From Rhodoferax sp. (lineage in GTDB: Bacteria; Pseudomonadota; Gammaproteobacteria; Burkholderiales; Burkholderiaceae_C): 64,000 nucleotides of DNA. Made by a program: the position numbers and the translations under genes. Shown here one piece after another: positions 34,789-45,863 of this stretch; position 1 is the first letter of the stretch, and each line of letters opens with the position of its first letter. The notes beneath the pieces were generated by a model, which was not told where the DNA came from, searched no databases, and saw only the letters and a program-made list of their open reading frames with translations. The stretch spans positions 1 through 64,000 of the forward strand of contig JARLJI010000212.1 of NCBI GenBank assembly GCA_031291295.1. The letters run 5' to 3'.

Positions 34789-37700
34789 ATGAAACGGATG
34801 CTGATTAACGCCACCCAGACCGAAGAACGCCGGCTGGCGATTGTGGACGGGCAAAAACTGCTCGACTACGAAATTGAAATTGAAGGGCGCGAGCAGCGCA
34901 AAGGCAACATCTACAAGGCCGTCGTGACCCGCGTCGAGCCCTCGCTGGAAGCCTGCTTTGTCGACTATGGTGAAGACCGCCACGGCTTTTTGCCGTTCAA
35001 GGAAATCTCCAAACAGTACTTTGCCCAAGGTGTGCCGGTCAGCCAGGCGCGCATCCAGGACGTGATCAAGGAAGGCCAGGAGCTGCTGGTCCAGGTCGAG
35101 AAGGAAGAGCGCGGCAACAAGGGCGCGGCCCTGACCACCTTTGTCTCGCTGGCCGGCCGCTATGTGGTCCTGATGCCCAACAACCCGCGCGGCGGTGGCG
35201 TCAGCCGCCGCATCGAGGGCGATGACCGGGCCGAGCTCAAGGAGGCCATGGATCAGCTGGAGTACCCCAACGGGGCCAGCATCATCGCGCGCACTGCCGG
35301 CATCGGGCGCACCGCGCCCGAGCTGCAGTGGGACCTGAACTACCTGCTCAAGCTGTGGACCGCGATCGACGGTGCCGGCAAGGGCGGCAAGGGCGCATTC
35401 CTGATCTACCAGGAATCGAGCCTGGTGATTCGCGCGATCCGCGATTACTTCAACAACGACATCGGCGACATCTTGATCGACACCGACGACGTGTACGACC
35501 AGGCCCAGCAGTTCATGGCCCACGTGATGCCCGAGCACGCCGCGCGCGTCAAGCGCTACCGCGACGACGCCCCGCTGTTCAGCCGCTTCCAGATCGAGCA
35601 CCAGATCCAATCGGCCTACGCGCGCACCGTGCAGTTGCCCAGCGGCGGCGCCATCGTGATCGACCACACCGAGGCGCTGGTCTCGGTGGACGTGAACTCG
35701 GCGCGCGCCATCCGCGGCGGCGACATCGAGGAAACCGCGACTCGCACCAATCTGGAGGCCGCCGACGAAGTAGCGCGCCAGATGCGCCTGCGCGACCTCG
35801 GCGGCCTGATCGTGATCGACTTCATCGACATGGAAGAGTCGCGGAATCGCCGCGACGTGGAAAACCGCCTGCGCGATGCGCTGCGACAGGACCGCGCGCG
35901 CGTGCAGTTCGGCACCATCAGCAAGTTCGGCCTGATGGAGATGAGCCGCCAGCGCTTGAAACCCGCGCTGAGCGAGGGCGCCTCCATCCCCTGCCCGCGC
36001 TGCGGCGGCTCCGGCCATATCCGCGACACGGAAAGCTCTGCGCTGCAGATCCTGCGCATCATCCAGGAAGAGTCCATGAAGGACAACACCGCTTCCGTGC
36101 TGTGCCAGGTGCCGGTGGAAGTGGCGTCCTTCCTGCTCAACGAGAAGCGCACCGAGATCGCCAAGATCGAACTCAAGCAGCGCATCAACGTGCTGATGGT
36201 GCCCAACAAGACCCTGGAGACTCCGAACTACCGGCTCGAGCGCCTGAAGCACGACGACCCACGCCTGGACGGCATGGAAGTCAGCTACAAGATGGCCGAA
36301 GAAGTCGAGGATCCGACGACCGTGACGCGTCGCTCGCAGGAGCGCAGCAACAAGCAGGAGCCCGTCATCAAGGGTGTGCTGCCCGATGCACCCGCCCCGG
36401 TGGCCGTGCCCAAGCCTCAGCCCGCCCCGGCTGCTCCGGTGGAGAAGGCGGCGCCAGCCGCCGTGGCCGCGCCGGTGCCCGCGGAAAGCGGCTTCTTTGG
36501 CTGGATCAAGGGGCTGTTTGGCGGCAAACCCGCTGCCGCGCCCGTGGTGGCTGCCGCAGAACCGAAAAAAGACGACAAGCGCGAAGCTCGCACGGGACGC
36601 GACGGCGAAGGCCGTGGCGGTCGCGACGGTGAACGCCGCGATGGGCGTCGTGGTGACGGTCGGGGCGAAGGCCGCGGTGGCCGCCGGGGCGAAGGCCGGG
36701 GCGAGGGTCGTGGCGGCCGCGACGGTGAGCGCCGCAGTGAAGAACGCGCCGAAGGCCGCGTGGAAGGTGCCGAGGCAGAAGGCCAGGGACCGCGCGGTGA
36801 CGGCCGCGGTGGCCGCGGCGGTCGCGGCGGTGAACGCCGCAACGAGCGCCAGGGACCGCGCGAACGCCGTGATGGCGAAGGCCGGCCGCCGGCGCCCGAC
36901 AACGCGACAGCAACCAGCCCCGTGACAGGTACGGCGCAGGCCGTGGAAGGCGCCGCCAACGAGCAGCCCAGGCAGGAACGCCCGCCGCGCAGCGGTGAAC
37001 GAGGTGAGCGCCGCGAACGCGGAGGCCGCGGCGAACGCGGTGAACGCACCGAGGGCCGTGGTGAGCGTGGTGAGCGTGGTGAGCGCAATGATCGTGGTGA
37101 CGTTGGTGCCGAGGGCCGCGGCGAGCGCCGCAATGACCGCTCTGGCGACCGCGCACCGGGCACGGACGAGGCCGTGAACCGCAGCGAGCCGCTGTCTGCC
37201 GGTGCTGAAGTGGCCGCAGCGGCCGCAGCCATGGCGACGGTCGGCATGGCTGTCGAGGCGGGCGAAGGTCAGGCCGGTGATGTGTCCGCCGAGCGCACGG
37301 ACGGCCAGCGCGAACCGCGCGAGCGCCGCTCGCGTGACCGCTATGGCCGCGACCGCCGCGAACGCGCACCGCGTGATGCCTCGGAGACCACCGAAGCCGC
37401 GTCATCGGGCGTGTCGGATGCCGGCAAGCCTGCAGCCCAGGGTGAGCCGGTGCAACGCAGGTCGTATTTCGATACGGCCGTCGATACGGCCGCGCCGGCA
37501 GCCACAGAGCCGGCCGCCGTTGAACCTGCAGCCAGCCACGCGCCAGTGAGCGCCATCCCGGTCCAGGCACCGGTTCGTGTCGCGACCGCCCCCGTTGCAC
37601 GGGTGCCTGTTGCGCCGGCTCCGGTGGCCACACCTGCGCCGGCCTTGTCGGCGCGTGCGCTGCCCAAGGTGGCCTCCTTTGCGTTGCCACTGGACGAGCT

Positions 37701-37929
37701 GACGCAGGTCGCCACGGGCTCGGGGCTCCAATGGGTGAATTCCGACGCCGACAAGATCGCCGCAGCGCGCGCCGCGATAGCGGCCGAGCCGCGCGCCGTG
37801 CATGTGCCGCGCGAGCGCGCGCCGGTCGTGGTGCAGGACGAGGGCACCTTGATCCTGGTGGAAACGAAACGCGATCTGCGTGAAATGACGCTGCCGTTCG
37901 AGCAGGCCTCACACGAAGCAACGCCGTAA
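34789..37929 (+). CDS. rne: ribonuclease E
   Basis: The essential endoribonuclease of mRNA decay and rRNA/tRNA processing and the usual scaffold of the degradosome. The N-terminal half (about 1-520) has the S1 domain ([20 protein letters not shown]), the DNase I-like catalytic region with [10 protein letters not shown] and VIDFIDMEE, and the zinc link CPRCGGSGH near residue 402. The C-terminal half is an unstructured scaffold: first an Ala/Pro-rich linker with a [12 protein letters not shown] helix that resembles a membrane-targeting segment, then about 200 residues of RGE/GGR/RRDGE repeats, and a conserved end (LIETKRDL-like: [12 protein letters not shown]). The Arg-Gly block is probably an RNA-binding region. 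It is followed by a strong terminator. Confidence 0.97.
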   Translation: MKRMLINATQTEERRLAIVDGQKLLDYEIEIEGREQRKGNIYKAVVTRVEPSLEACFVDYGEDRHGFLPFKEISKQYFAQGVPVSQARIQDVIKEGQELLVQVEKEERGNKGAALTTFVSLAGRYVVLMPNNPRGGGVSRRIEGDDRAELKEAMDQLEYPNGASIIARTAGIGRTAPELQWDLNYLLKLWTAIDGAGKGGKGAFLIYQESSLVIRAIRDYFNNDIGDILIDTDDVYDQAQQFMAHVMPEHAARVKRYRDDAPLFSRFQIEHQIQSAYARTVQLPSGGAIVIDHTEALVSVDVNSARAIRGGDIEETATRTNLEAADEVARQMRLRDLGGLIVIDFIDMEESRNRRDVENRLRDALRQDRARVQFGTISKFGLMEMSRQRLKPALSEGASIPCPRCGGSGHIRDTESSALQILRIIQEESMKDNTASVLCQVPVEVASFLLNEKRTEIAKIELKQRINVLMVPNKTLETPNYRLERLKHDDPRLDGMEVSYKMAEEVEDPTTVTRRSQERSNKQEPVIKGVLPDAPAPVAVPKPQPAPAAPVEKAAPAAVAAPVPAESGFFGWIKGLFGGKPAAAPVVAAAEPKKDDKREARTGRDGEGRGGRDGERRDGRRGDGRGEGRGGRRGEGRGEGRGGRDGERRSEERAEGRVEGAEAEGQGPRGDGRGGRGGRGGERRNERQGPRERRDGEGRPPAPDNATATSPVTGTAQAVEGAANEQPRQERPPRSGERGERRERGGRGERGERTEGRGERGERGERNDRGDVGAEGRGERRNDRSGDRAPGTDEAVNRSEPLSAGAEVAAAAAAMATVGMAVEAGEGQAGDVSAERTDGQREPRERRSRDRYGRDRRERAPRDASETTEAASSGVSDAGKPAAQGEPVQRRSYFDTAVDTAAPAATEPAAVEPAASHAPVSAIPVQAPVRVATAPVARVPVAPAPVATPAPALSARALPKVASFALPLDELTQVATGSGLQWVNSDADKIAAARAAIAAEPRAVHVPRERAPVVVQDEGTLILVETKRDLREMTLPFEQASHEATP

Positions 37930-37991
37930 GACCCGTAAGACCGATGGGCGGGAAACCGCCCGCCGTGAGGTTGCTGCCCCGCAGCAGCCGC

Positions 37992-38032
37992 AAAAAAGCC
38001 GCCGGGTCAGCCAAGCCCCGGCGGCTTTTTTT
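37992..38032. terminator. bidirectional Rho-independent terminator between rne and hemY
   Basis: A 10-bp GC-rich stem (AGCCGCCGGG 37997-38006 with CCCGGCGGCT 38017-38026) has an A-run on the left and a T-run of seven on the right. It serves rne on the plus strand and the convergent hemY operon on the minus strand. Confidence 0.9.
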
Positions 38033-38041
38033 ATGGGGCCG

Positions 38042-39331
38042 TCACGCCCGTGCGGCGCGCTTCCAGGCCTGGGCGGCGGCGGCGTCATCACCGCGCTGCT
38101 CGGCGAGTTGGGCCAGCGCGCACCAGGCGTTGCGGTGCAGCCCGGCGTCTTGCAGGCCCATCGTGGCCTGTGTGAGCAGTTGCTGTGCCTTGCCCCACAG
38201 CTGGCGCTTCATGCAGGCCATGCCAGCCAGGTATTGCAGCCGGGCGTCGCGCGGATTGCGTTGCTGGGCCGCCTCGATGCGGGCCAGCCACGGCGCATCC
38301 AGCGACTCCAGTCCCAACTCCAGCGCGCGCACCAGCTTGATGCTCTGGTAGTCGCCGAGCCCCCCGGCCGACGGATCACTGTGCGGCGCGACCATGCGCT
38401 CCCATACCGGCAACAGCCAGGCGCGCGCGATGTTGGCATCGCCCTGCAGGGCGGCCATGCGCAGGGCCGCCCCGATCGCCAGTTCGGGCATGACGCGCTC
38501 CGCGCTCTCCAGCGAGTTCCAGACACGCAGCAGCTGGGCGGTGTCATAGGCACCATTGATCAGTTCGGTGGCCAGCCCGCGCACAATGCTTTGCGCCGCG
38601 TCACCCGGGAAGGCCCGATGCTTGGCCAGCAGCCGCGCCGTCTCCAGCGCATCAACCGTCTGGCGCGCCAGACGAGCGGCCTTGAGCTTGACGCGCAGCG
38701 CCAGCGTGCGGCGTGCCACGCCCTGCGGCAACTCGTCGAGCCAGGCCAGCGCGGCGGGCGCATCGCGGTCGTCCAGCGCCCACCGCGCCGCGCGCAGCTG
38801 CGCGCCTTCGCGCGTTTCCTGCCCCAGCGCCGTATGCCGCTGTGACGGATCTTCCAGCGCCTGTCTCAGGTGTTCGTCGCGCCCGGCCTTGTCCTGCAAG
38901 GCCTGCGCACTTTCTGCGGCCACCAGATGCGACAGGGCCCGCAGCTGCACCGCATTGACCAGTTTCACGCCGGAGGCGCCCAGGGCCTTTTCCTGACTCA
39001 AGGCCCCTTGCGCCGACTTGCGCGCGCGGATGAAGCGTCCGGCCAGCAGATACGACAGCGCGTCCATCAGCGCCGCGTGCATGGCCCGCTCTTTTTGCTG
39101 CATGCGCCAGCGTTTCGCCTGCCGGGGCAAATCAAACAGGGCCGCGAGCGCGCGCAGTGCCGCATAGGTCAGCACAAAGGCAGCCAGCAGTAACAACACC
39201 ACCAGGTTGAGCGAAAGATCGACCCGGTACGGCGGCCAGAACACCGTGATCAGGCCCTGGTTGTTGCCCGCAAACAGGGCGACGGCCACCGCCACGCCAA
39301 ACAGGGCCACCAGCCACAAAGCAGCACGCAT
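38042..39331 (-). CDS. hemY: HemY-type TPR membrane protein
   Basis: A 429-residue inner-membrane protein of the proteobacterial HemY family, not the protoporphyrinogen oxidase of the same name. Two N-terminal hydrophobic segments (about 2-20 and 40-62, LNLVVLLLLAAFVLTYAALR) are followed by a long TPR-like helical domain with conserved YLLAGRFIRARKSAQGAL. Its exact role is unclear; linkage with hemC-hemD-hemX suggests a part in tetrapyrrole synthesis or its membrane organisation. It starts directly where hemX ends. Confidence 0.9.
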   Translation of the reverse strand: MRAALWLVALFGVAVAVALFAGNNQGLITVFWPPYRVDLSLNLVVLLLLAAFVLTYAALRALAALFDLPRQAKRWRMQQKERAMHAALMDALSYLLAGRFIRARKSAQGALSQEKALGASGVKLVNAVQLRALSHLVAAESAQALQDKAGRDEHLRQALEDPSQRHTALGQETREGAQLRAARWALDDRDAPAALAWLDELPQGVARRTLALRVKLKAARLARQTVDALETARLLAKHRAFPGDAAQSIVRGLATELINGAYDTAQLLRVWNSLESAERVMPELAIGAALRMAALQGDANIARAWLLPVWERMVAPHSDPSAGGLGDYQSIKLVRALELGLESLDAPWLARIEAAQQRNPRDARLQYLAGMACMKRQLWGKAQQLLTQATMGLQDAGLHRNAWCALAQLAEQRGDDAAAAQAWKRAARA

Positions 39332-40411
39332 TTACCGGCCCGCCGCCGCAGTGGCCAGCGCCGCCAGCGTGTCATCGACGCGTGGCAGCTCCACCGTCTT
39401 CATCTGGCTCTGCGCCTCTTGCAGCAATCCCGCCACGGCCTGGGTCTTGCGCGCGGCCGGATCGAAATACTTGTTGAGTGCCATGCTGGCGGCCGCCAGA
39501 TCGGAACGCGCGGAGTCCATCTGCCGCGCCAGCAGGCCGAGGCGCGCGTTGAGCAGCTTGAGCTTGAGGTTTTCGCGCAGGAAGAAAGATTGTTCGGGCG
39601 ACAGCAGCATCGCCTCGGGCTGTTCGATGCGGCTCACGCGCAGCAGGCTGCGCGCCTCGACGTGCAGCACCTCGAGGGCGCGCTGCCACCAGGCCGGTGC
39701 CACGGCGGGGGCCTGCGGCGCGGCGCTGCGGGCAGCGGCGGGACTCGCGGCGGCATTCACCACCGGCAGATCGTCAACCAGCCGCACCAGATCGTCGAGC
39801 TTGTCCAGCAGGCCCGGCGTGTCCGTGACACGCGCCGCCGTCACGCGGTCGATGTCGTGTTCGATGGCCCGTTGCACGGGCGCCAGGCGCGGCTGGGCGG
39901 CGCGGATCACACGCTGGTCAGCGGTCTTCAAGGCGGCCAGCAAGGGCGCCACGCTGCCCGTGAGCTGGGCCTGCTGCTGCGCGAGACGAATGGCCGAATC
40001 CAGATCGACCACCAGGTTGTCGTCGCGTGTGCGCGACAGGCTCTGCATCAGGTCTTCCAGCTGCGTGCGCTGCAGCGTCACTTCGCTGAGCCGTTCATCG
40101 GCCACGGCCTGGCGCGCCGCGGTTTCGCGGGCCAGATCAAGCGCCTGTTTCGCCATGCTGCCCGCCTCGACGGCCCGGGCCCCCGAGTCGGCGCTCTGGC
40201 GCGCCAGCTGGCCCTGGATGTTGGAGAGTTTTTGCCACAGCAGCACACTCAGCAGCAGCGCCAATGCCGCGACCACCGCCACGACAATCACCAGGGTGCG
40301 CGACACGGCATGCCCCGGTGCACCGGCGAGAGGGGAAAAGGAACGGGACGGCCCGACAGCGGGTTCGGCCAGCGGGCTGGCAGCGTCGGCAGGGGGCTCG
40401 GTCGCGTTCAT
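39332..40411 (-). CDS. hemX: HemX family protein (uroporphyrinogen-III C-methyltransferase-like annotation)
   Basis: A 359-residue membrane protein with one N-terminal transmembrane helix (about 42-65, LVIVVAVVAALALLLSVLLW), a coiled-coil-prone segment (GQLARQSADSGARAVEAGSM onwards) and a periplasmic helical domain. Although the family is often named as a methyltransferase, no SAM-binding motif is present and catalysis is not supported. Found between hemD and hemY in many proteobacteria. The start overlaps the hemD stop as ATGA. Confidence 0.9.
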   Translation of the reverse strand: MNATEPPADAASPLAEPAVGPSRSFSPLAGAPGHAVSRTLVIVVAVVAALALLLSVLLWQKLSNIQGQLARQSADSGARAVEAGSMAKQALDLARETAARQAVADERLSEVTLQRTQLEDLMQSLSRTRDDNLVVDLDSAIRLAQQQAQLTGSVAPLLAALKTADQRVIRAAQPRLAPVQRAIEHDIDRVTAARVTDTPGLLDKLDDLVRLVDDLPVVNAAASPAAARSAAPQAPAVAPAWWQRALEVLHVEARSLLRVSRIEQPEAMLLSPEQSFFLRENLKLKLLNARLGLLARQMDSARSDLAAASMALNKYFDPAARKTQAVAGLLQEAQSQMKTVELPRVDDTLAALATAAAGR

Positions 40412-41220
40412 GGCACAGATTCTATCGAGGCCACCACGTCATCCAGCGTGGGGCGTGACTCGCAAACAACACCAAAACCGGCCTCCCGCGCGGTTTGGGC
40501 GATGCGCGGATGGGTCGCCACGGCGCGGGCGCGGCCCCAGTGTTGCGCCGGCAGCAGTTGCGCCAGATGGCGAATAGCCTGCGAACTGCTGAACAGCCAG
40601 ACGGAGCCATCCTGCGCGGCCTGCTGCGCCAGAGCCAGTTGCTGCGCTTTGAGGACCGGCACACGGCGCTCGTAGGCCGCCACGGTCTCGACCTGCGCTG
40701 CGGCGCCAGCCAATTGCTGGGCCAGCCAGTCGCGCCCGGCGCTGGCGCCCTCATCGCTGCCGCGCACGATCAGCACGCGCGCACCGGCCGGCACGCGCGT
40801 GTGCACCTGCTGCCACAGCGCCTCGGAGTCGAATTGGCCGGATTGCGCATCCGGCGCATCGATGGCGTGCGCCGCCACACCGGCGTGCCGCAAGGCTTGG
40901 GCCGTGCCCGGGCCGGGGGCCCAGCAGCGCGGCGACAGATTCTCCTGAACTCCCGAATTGATAGCTAACCATGCCCGTGGAATATGGGCTACAGATGGCT
41001 TTGATGCAAAGAAATACGCAACGGCGTTGCCACTGACAAACATGACGGCAAAAAACTCGTCCAGCCGTTGCCAGACCGATTCAAGGGCCTGGCGCGCCAG
41101 CGGGTCCGTCACCGCGCCGATCTCGATCAGCGGCAGCACCAGCACGCCGAATCCCCGCGCCGACAGTTGCTGGCTCCAGCCCCCGGCCTCGCGCTCGGGG
41201 CGGGTCACGATGACGCGCAT
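40408..41220 (-). CDS. hemD: uroporphyrinogen-III synthase
   Basis: HemD closes hydroxymethylbilane to uroporphyrinogen III. With the ATG at 41220 it has 270 residues, starting MRVIVTRPEREAGGW; a GTG seven codons upstream is an alternative. Conserved elements include LPLIEIGAV, WAPGPGTAQALRHAGV and the second-domain VLIVRGSDEGASAGRDWL. Between residues about 65 and 95 the sequence ASKPSVAHIPRAWLAINSGV is encoded by a reverse copy of the GCTA...TAGC repeat, an insertion in a loop of the first lobe. HemD is poorly conserved, so this is tolerated. Confidence 0.92.
   Translation of the reverse strand: MRVIVTRPEREAGGWSQQLSARGFGVLVLPLIEIGAVTDPLARQALESVWQRLDEFFAVMFVSGNAVAYFFASKPSVAHIPRAWLAINSGVQENLSPRCWAPGPGTAQALRHAGVAAHAIDAPDAQSGQFDSEALWQQVHTRVPAGARVLIVRGSDEGASAGRDWLAQQLAGAAAQVETVAAYERRVPVLKAQQLALAQQAAQDGSVWLFSSSQAIRHLAQLLPAQHWGRARAVATHPRIAQTAREAGFGVVCESRPTLDDVVASIESVP
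40949..41006 (+). repeat. GCTA...TAGC repeat, copy inside hemD
   Basis: The core is degenerate on the left (ACTCCCGAATTGATAGC, 40949-40965), but the tail is one of the best preserved: TAACCATGCCCGTGG...ATATGGGCTACAGATGGCTTTGAT. It is read in reverse in hemD; the core gives Ala-Ile-Asn-Ser-Gly-Val. Confidence 0.65.
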
Positions 41221-41256
41221 GGCCGCAGGCGGTTGTGACACGAATCGGCGTGCGTG

Positions 41257-42243
41257 CTAACCCGGCAAATAGCGGGCGCCGCCCTCGCGCAGCTTCGCCG
41301 CGACTTGCTCGCCCAGCGCCTGCGCGGCCGCCAGGTCGGCACAAGCGGCGGCGCCGCGCGCCTTGACCAGCGGGCCGGTGCCGTCGGGCTCGCCCCAGGC
41401 AGCGTTGAGCTGCAGGTATTCGCCGTCGAAGCGGGCAAACGCCGCCAGCGGCATGGAGCAGCTGCCGCCCATGGAGCGGCTGACGGCGCGCTCGGCCGTC
41501 ACGGCCAGCCAGGTGGCTTGGTGCGCCAGCGGGGCCAGCGCCTCGATCAAATCCTGGCGCCCCGCGCGCACCTCGATCGCGAGCGCGCCCTGGCCGGCGG
41601 CCGGCAGCATGTCGACAGGCTCAAAGACGCCGCGGATGCGCTCGGCCAGGCCCAGGCGCAACAAGCCGGCGGCGGCCAGCACGATCGCATCGAACTGGCC
41701 CTCGTCGAGCTTGCGCAACCGGGTGTCGAGATTGCCGCGCAGCGGCTCGATGCGCAGGTCGGGACGCAGCGCGCGCAGCAGCGCGATGCGGCGCAGGCTG
41801 GAGGTACCGACCACAGCGCCCTGCGGCAAGTCCGCCAGCGCGGCATAGCGGCTGGACACGAAGGCATCGCGCGGATCTTCGCGCTCCAGCACGCAGGCCA
41901 GCACAAAGCCTTCGGGCAGGTCCATCGGCACGTCCTTGAGCGAGTGCGCGGCGAGGTCGGCGCGCCCGTCTTCAAGGGCCGCTTCCAGCTCCTTCACGAA
42001 CAGGCCCTTGCCGCCCACCTTGCTCAGGCTGCGATCGAGGATCTGGTCGCCCCGGGTGGTCATGCCCAGCAGCGTGACGCGGTGGCCGCGCTGCTCCAGC
42101 AGGGCCTGGACGTGCCCGGCCTGCCACAGCGCCAGGCGGCTTTCTCGGGTGGCGATAACGATAGGGGGGCGGGCGGGCGAACTCAAAGTCGTAACCTGTT
42201 CGTAATTTTCGGGGGGGTCTGAGGGGAGAGGCAATGCTAGCAT
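41257..42243 (-). CDS. hemC: porphobilinogen deaminase
   Basis: HemC polymerises four porphobilinogens into hydroxymethylbilane. Conserved parts are [14 protein letters not shown] near the N-terminus, [21 protein letters not shown] and the dipyrromethane-attachment Cys in [13 protein letters not shown]. The ATG at 42243 gives 328 residues with about 15 extra at the N-terminus; a TTG 22 codons further in could be the true start. The gene diverges from ppc with 54 nt between the starts and is first in hemC-hemD-hemX-hemY. Confidence 0.96.
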   Translation of the reverse strand: MLALPLPSDPPENYEQVTTLSSPARPPIVIATRESRLALWQAGHVQALLEQRGHRVTLLGMTTRGDQILDRSLSKVGGKGLFVKELEAALEDGRADLAAHSLKDVPMDLPEGFVLACVLEREDPRDAFVSSRYAALADLPQGAVVGTSSLRRIALLRALRPDLRIEPLRGNLDTRLRKLDEGQFDAIVLAAAGLLRLGLAERIRGVFEPVDMLPAAGQGALAIEVRAGRQDLIEALAPLAHQATWLAVTAERAVSRSMGGSCSMPLAAFARFDGEYLQLNAAWGEPDGTGPLVKARGAAACADLAAAQALGEQVAAKLREGGARYLPG

Positions 42244-42297
42244 GCACCCTCCTCCCACTCACCAGGCACTGCCGGCGCACGGCAAGGACACTTTTTC

Positions 42298-45195
42298 ATG
42301 AAAACGGCCGACCAGGACCAACCCCAAAAACGCACGAGAGATACCGCCGGCCCCACCAAAGTGTCCACGGGCAGCGAGCGGTCGCCGGGCAGATCCCGGG
42401 ACAATGAGCGACCGCTGGTGGAGGACATCCGCCTGCTGGGCCGCATTCTGGGCGACGTGATCCGCGAGCAGGACGGCGTGGCCGCGTACGAGCTGGTGGA
42501 GCAGGTGCGCAAGCTCTCGGTGGCGTTCCGCCGCGACGCCGACCAGGAAGCCGACAAGGCCCTCAAGAAACTGCTCAAGAGCCTGAGCGGCGACCAGGCG
42601 GTCAGCGTGATACGCGCCTTCACCTACTTCAGCCACCTCGCGAATCTGGCCGAGGACCGCCACCACATCCGCCGCCGCGCCATCCACGAACGCGCGGGCA
42701 ACACCCAGGAAGGCAGCATCGAAGTGGCGCTGGCCCGCCTGCGCTGGGCCGGGATTGCGCCCAAAACCATAGCCAACATGCTGGCCCACGCATATCTGTC
42801 GCCGGTGCTGACAGCGCACCCGACCGAGGTGCAGCGCAAAAGCATTCTGGACGCCGAGCGCGACATCGCGCAGCTGCTGGCCGCGCGTGACGAGATCAAG
42901 AGCCGCGCGGCGCTGAATCCCACGAGCAAGGACGCGCTCACCCCGCGCGAGCTGGCCGCCAACGAAGCCCAGCTGCGCGCGCGCGTGATGCAGCTGTGGC
43001 ACACGCGGCTGCTGCGCTTTTCCAAGCTCACCGTGATGGACGAGGTGGAGAACGCGCTGAGCTACTACGAGGCCACCTTTTTGCGCGAGATCCCCAAGCT
43101 GTACGCCGAGCTGGAACACGAACTGGGCAGCCACCCGGTGCACAGCTTTTTGCGCATGGGCCAGTGGATCGGCGGCGACCGCGACGGCAATCCCAATGTG
43201 AGCGCGCAAACGCTTGACTACGCGCTGCGCCGCCAGGCCGAAGTCGCGCTGCGCCACTACCTGACCGAGGTGCACCTGCTGGGCAGCGAGCTGTCCCTGT
43301 CGGCCATGCTGGTGCAGGTCAGCCCCGAGATGCAGGCGCTGGCAGAAAACTCGCCCGACACCAACGAGCATCGCCAGGACGAGCCGTATCGGCGCGCCCT
43401 CACGGGCATTTATGCACGGCTGGCGGCAAGCCTGAAGGACCTGACCGGCGGCGACGCCGCGCGCCACGCGGTAGCCCCTCAAAACGCGTACTTGAGAGCC
43501 CAGGACCTGTGCGCCGACCTGCGCACCATCGAGGCCTCGCTGCTGGCGCACCATGGCGCGGCCCTGGTCGCACAGCGCCTGCACCCGCTGATCCGCGCGG
43601 TCGAGGTGTTTGGCTTTCACCTGGCCACGGTGGATTTGCGCCAGAGCTCGGACAAGCACGAGGACGTGGTAGCCGAGTTGCTGGCGGTGGCGCGCGTCGA
43701 GCCCGACTACGCCCGCCTGGACGAGCTGACCAGGCGCGCGCTGCTGCTCCAGCTGCTGAACGACGCACGGCCACTGCGCGTGCTCGGCGCCAGTTACTCA
43801 GCGCTGGCGCAGGGCGAGCTGGCTATCTTCGAGACCGCCAAAGTGATGCGCGAGCGCTTTGGCGAACAGGCCATTCGCCACTACATCATCAGCCACGCCG
43901 AGACCGTGAGCGACCTGCTGGAGGTGCTGCTGCTGCAAAAGGAAGTGGGGCTGATGCACGGCGTTCTCGACGACTCCCACGCGACCTGCGACCTGATCGT
44001 GGTGCCCCTGTTCGAGACCATCGAGGACCTGCGCAACGCCGCGCCCATCATGCGCGAGTTCTACGCCCTGCCCGGCGTGGCCAACCTGGTGCAGCGCAGC
44101 GGCGCCGAGCAGGACATCATGCTGGGCTACTCCGACAGCAACAAGGATGGCGGCATCTTCACCAGCAACTGGGAGCTGTACCGCGCCGAGATCGCGCTGG
44201 TCGAGCTGTTCGACGAGCTCTCAAGCTCGCAGCAACTGCAGCTGCGCCTGTTCCACGGCCGCGGCGGCACCGTGGGGCGCGGCGGCGGCCCGAGCTACCA
44301 GGCCATCCTGGCGCAGCCGCCCGGCACGGTGCGCGGCCAGATCCGCCTGACCGAGCAGGGCGAGGTGATCGGCTCCAAGTACGCCAACCCCGAGATCGGC
44401 CGGCGCAACCTGGAAACCCTCGTCGCCGCCACGCTGGAAGCGACCCTGCTGCAGCCGACCAAGCCGGCCACCAAGGCCTTTCTGGAGGCCGCGGCCGTGC
44501 TGTCGCAAACCAGCATGGCGGCCTACCGCGCGCTGGTGTACGAGACACCCGGCTTCACCGACTACTTCTTCAGCGCCACGCCGATCCGCGAAATCGCCGA
44601 GCTCAACATCGGCTCGCGGCCCGCGTCGCGCAAGGCCTCGCAAAAGATCGAAGACCTGCGCGCCATTCCCTGGGGCTTCAGCTGGGGCCAGTGCCGGCTG
44701 ACCCTGCCGGGCTGGTACGGCTTTGGCTCGGCGGTGCAGACATTCCTCCATGGCAATGAGCAAGAAAAAGGCCTGAAACCCAGCAAGGACGCACTGGTCC
44801 TGCTACAAAAAATGTACCGACAGTGGCCTTTCTTTCGCACCCTACTGTCCAACATGGACATGGTGCTGGCCAAGAGCGACCTGGCGCTGGCCTCGCGTTA
44901 CGCGGATCTGGTAGGCGACGCCCGCCTGCGCAAGAAGATCTTCAGCGCGATCGAGATGGAGTGGCAGCGCACCACCGACGCCCTGGCGCTGATCACCGGC
45001 GAGAAGCAGCGCCTGTCCGGCAATGCCGCGCTGCAGCGCTCCATCCGCCACCGCTTTCCCTACATCGACCCGCTGCACCATTTGCAGGTGGAACTGGTGC
45101 GCCGCTACCGCGCGGGGCAGGCGGATGACCGGGTGCACCGCGGCATTCACATCTCCATCAACGGCATCGCGGCGGGGCTGCGCAATACCGGCTGA
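42298..45195 (+). CDS. ppc: phosphoenolpyruvate carboxylase
   Basis: Ppc fixes bicarbonate onto PEP to give oxaloacetate, an anaplerotic reaction. The 965-residue protein has the catalytic His region [13 protein letters not shown] (about residue 175), the second catalytic motif [10 protein letters not shown], and the glycine-rich [19 protein letters not shown] with the conserved Arg. The C-terminus ends [12 protein letters not shown] as expected. The first 40 residues ([17 protein letters not shown]) are a polar extension. Transcribed alone, divergent from hemC. Confidence 0.98.
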   Translation: MKTADQDQPQKRTRDTAGPTKVSTGSERSPGRSRDNERPLVEDIRLLGRILGDVIREQDGVAAYELVEQVRKLSVAFRRDADQEADKALKKLLKSLSGDQAVSVIRAFTYFSHLANLAEDRHHIRRRAIHERAGNTQEGSIEVALARLRWAGIAPKTIANMLAHAYLSPVLTAHPTEVQRKSILDAERDIAQLLAARDEIKSRAALNPTSKDALTPRELAANEAQLRARVMQLWHTRLLRFSKLTVMDEVENALSYYEATFLREIPKLYAELEHELGSHPVHSFLRMGQWIGGDRDGNPNVSAQTLDYALRRQAEVALRHYLTEVHLLGSELSLSAMLVQVSPEMQALAENSPDTNEHRQDEPYRRALTGIYARLAASLKDLTGGDAARHAVAPQNAYLRAQDLCADLRTIEASLLAHHGAALVAQRLHPLIRAVEVFGFHLATVDLRQSSDKHEDVVAELLAVARVEPDYARLDELTRRALLLQLLNDARPLRVLGASYSALAQGELAIFETAKVMRERFGEQAIRHYIISHAETVSDLLEVLLLQKEVGLMHGVLDDSHATCDLIVVPLFETIEDLRNAAPIMREFYALPGVANLVQRSGAEQDIMLGYSDSNKDGGIFTSNWELYRAEIALVELFDELSSSQQLQLRLFHGRGGTVGRGGGPSYQAILAQPPGTVRGQIRLTEQGEVIGSKYANPEIGRRNLETLVAATLEATLLQPTKPATKAFLEAAAVLSQTSMAAYRALVYETPGFTDYFFSATPIREIAELNIGSRPASRKASQKIEDLRAIPWGFSWGQCRLTLPGWYGFGSAVQTFLHGNEQEKGLKPSKDALVLLQKMYRQWPFFRTLLSNMDMVLAKSDLALASRYADLVGDARLRKKIFSAIEMEWQRTTDALALITGEKQRLSGNAALQRSIRHRFPYIDPLHHLQVELVRRYRAGQADDRVHRGIHISINGIAAGLRNTG

Positions 45196-45287
45196 CGGAC
45201 CCTGCAGCCTTGCAGACCAATCGCGTAAGATGATTGCAGCGGTGGCCGCACTGCGGGCCGCCGGGTCAGTCAAACAAAAGGACGTGC

Positions 45288-45830
45288 ATGGGACGCTCTG
45301 CACTCGAACACAGCAAGCTGGCATACCGCGCCGACTTCGTGATCTACGCGCTGGCCGTGGTGCTGATCGCCGCCACCCTGGCGGCAGCCGGCCCGGGCAC
45401 CGAGCGGGCGGCCATGGCCGCGCTGACCGCACTGGGCCTGCTCAGCTGGAGTCTGCTGGAGTATGTCGCACACCGTTTCATACTGCATGGCCTGCCGCCG
45501 TTCAGCGGCTGGCATGCAGATCACCACGCTCGCCCCACTGCCCTGATATGCACACCCACGCTGCTCAGCGCGTCCCTGATTCTGGCGCTGGTGTTCCTGC
45601 CCGCGCTGCTGCTGGGCAATGTATGGCGCGCCGGCGCGCTGACGCTGGGCGTGCTGGCGGGCTATCTGACCTACTCCTGCGTGCACCACGCGATCCACCA
45701 CTGGCACGGCGGCGGCAAGTGGCTGCTGCAGCGCAAGCACTGTCACGCGCTGCACCATCACAGCGAAAAGTCGGGCTACTTCGGTGTCACCACCTCGTTT
45801 TGGGACACCGTGTTTCGCACCCTGAAGTAG
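45288..45830 (+). CDS. fatty acid hydroxylase / sterol desaturase-family membrane protein
   Basis: A 180-residue integral membrane di-iron oxygenase-like protein. Histidine clusters are in order HRFILH, WHADHH, HHAIHH and KHCHALHHH, the pattern of the fatty acid hydroxylase superfamily. Four hydrophobic segments surround them. An AAAGGA ribosome site precedes the ATG at 45288. It is shorter than yeast Scs7-like enzymes and lacks a cytochrome b5 domain. Substrate is unknown; carotenoid, sterol-like or fatty acyl groups are all possible. Confidence 0.85.
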   Translation: MGRSALEHSKLAYRADFVIYALAVVLIAATLAAAGPGTERAAMAALTALGLLSWSLLEYVAHRFILHGLPPFSGWHADHHARPTALICTPTLLSASLILALVFLPALLLGNVWRAGALTLGVLAGYLTYSCVHHAIHHWHGGGKWLLQRKHCHALHHHSEKSGYFGVTTSFWDTVFRTLK

Positions 45831-45863
45831 CCGGGCGCCGGCCGTGCAGGCAGCCTGCCCCGT

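Noticed and set aside
34768..38014. Very long minus-strand frames opposite rne
   Set aside because: They mirror the biased codon use and Arg/Gly repeats of RNase E; low-complexity Ser/Pro/Arg sequence with no start signals.
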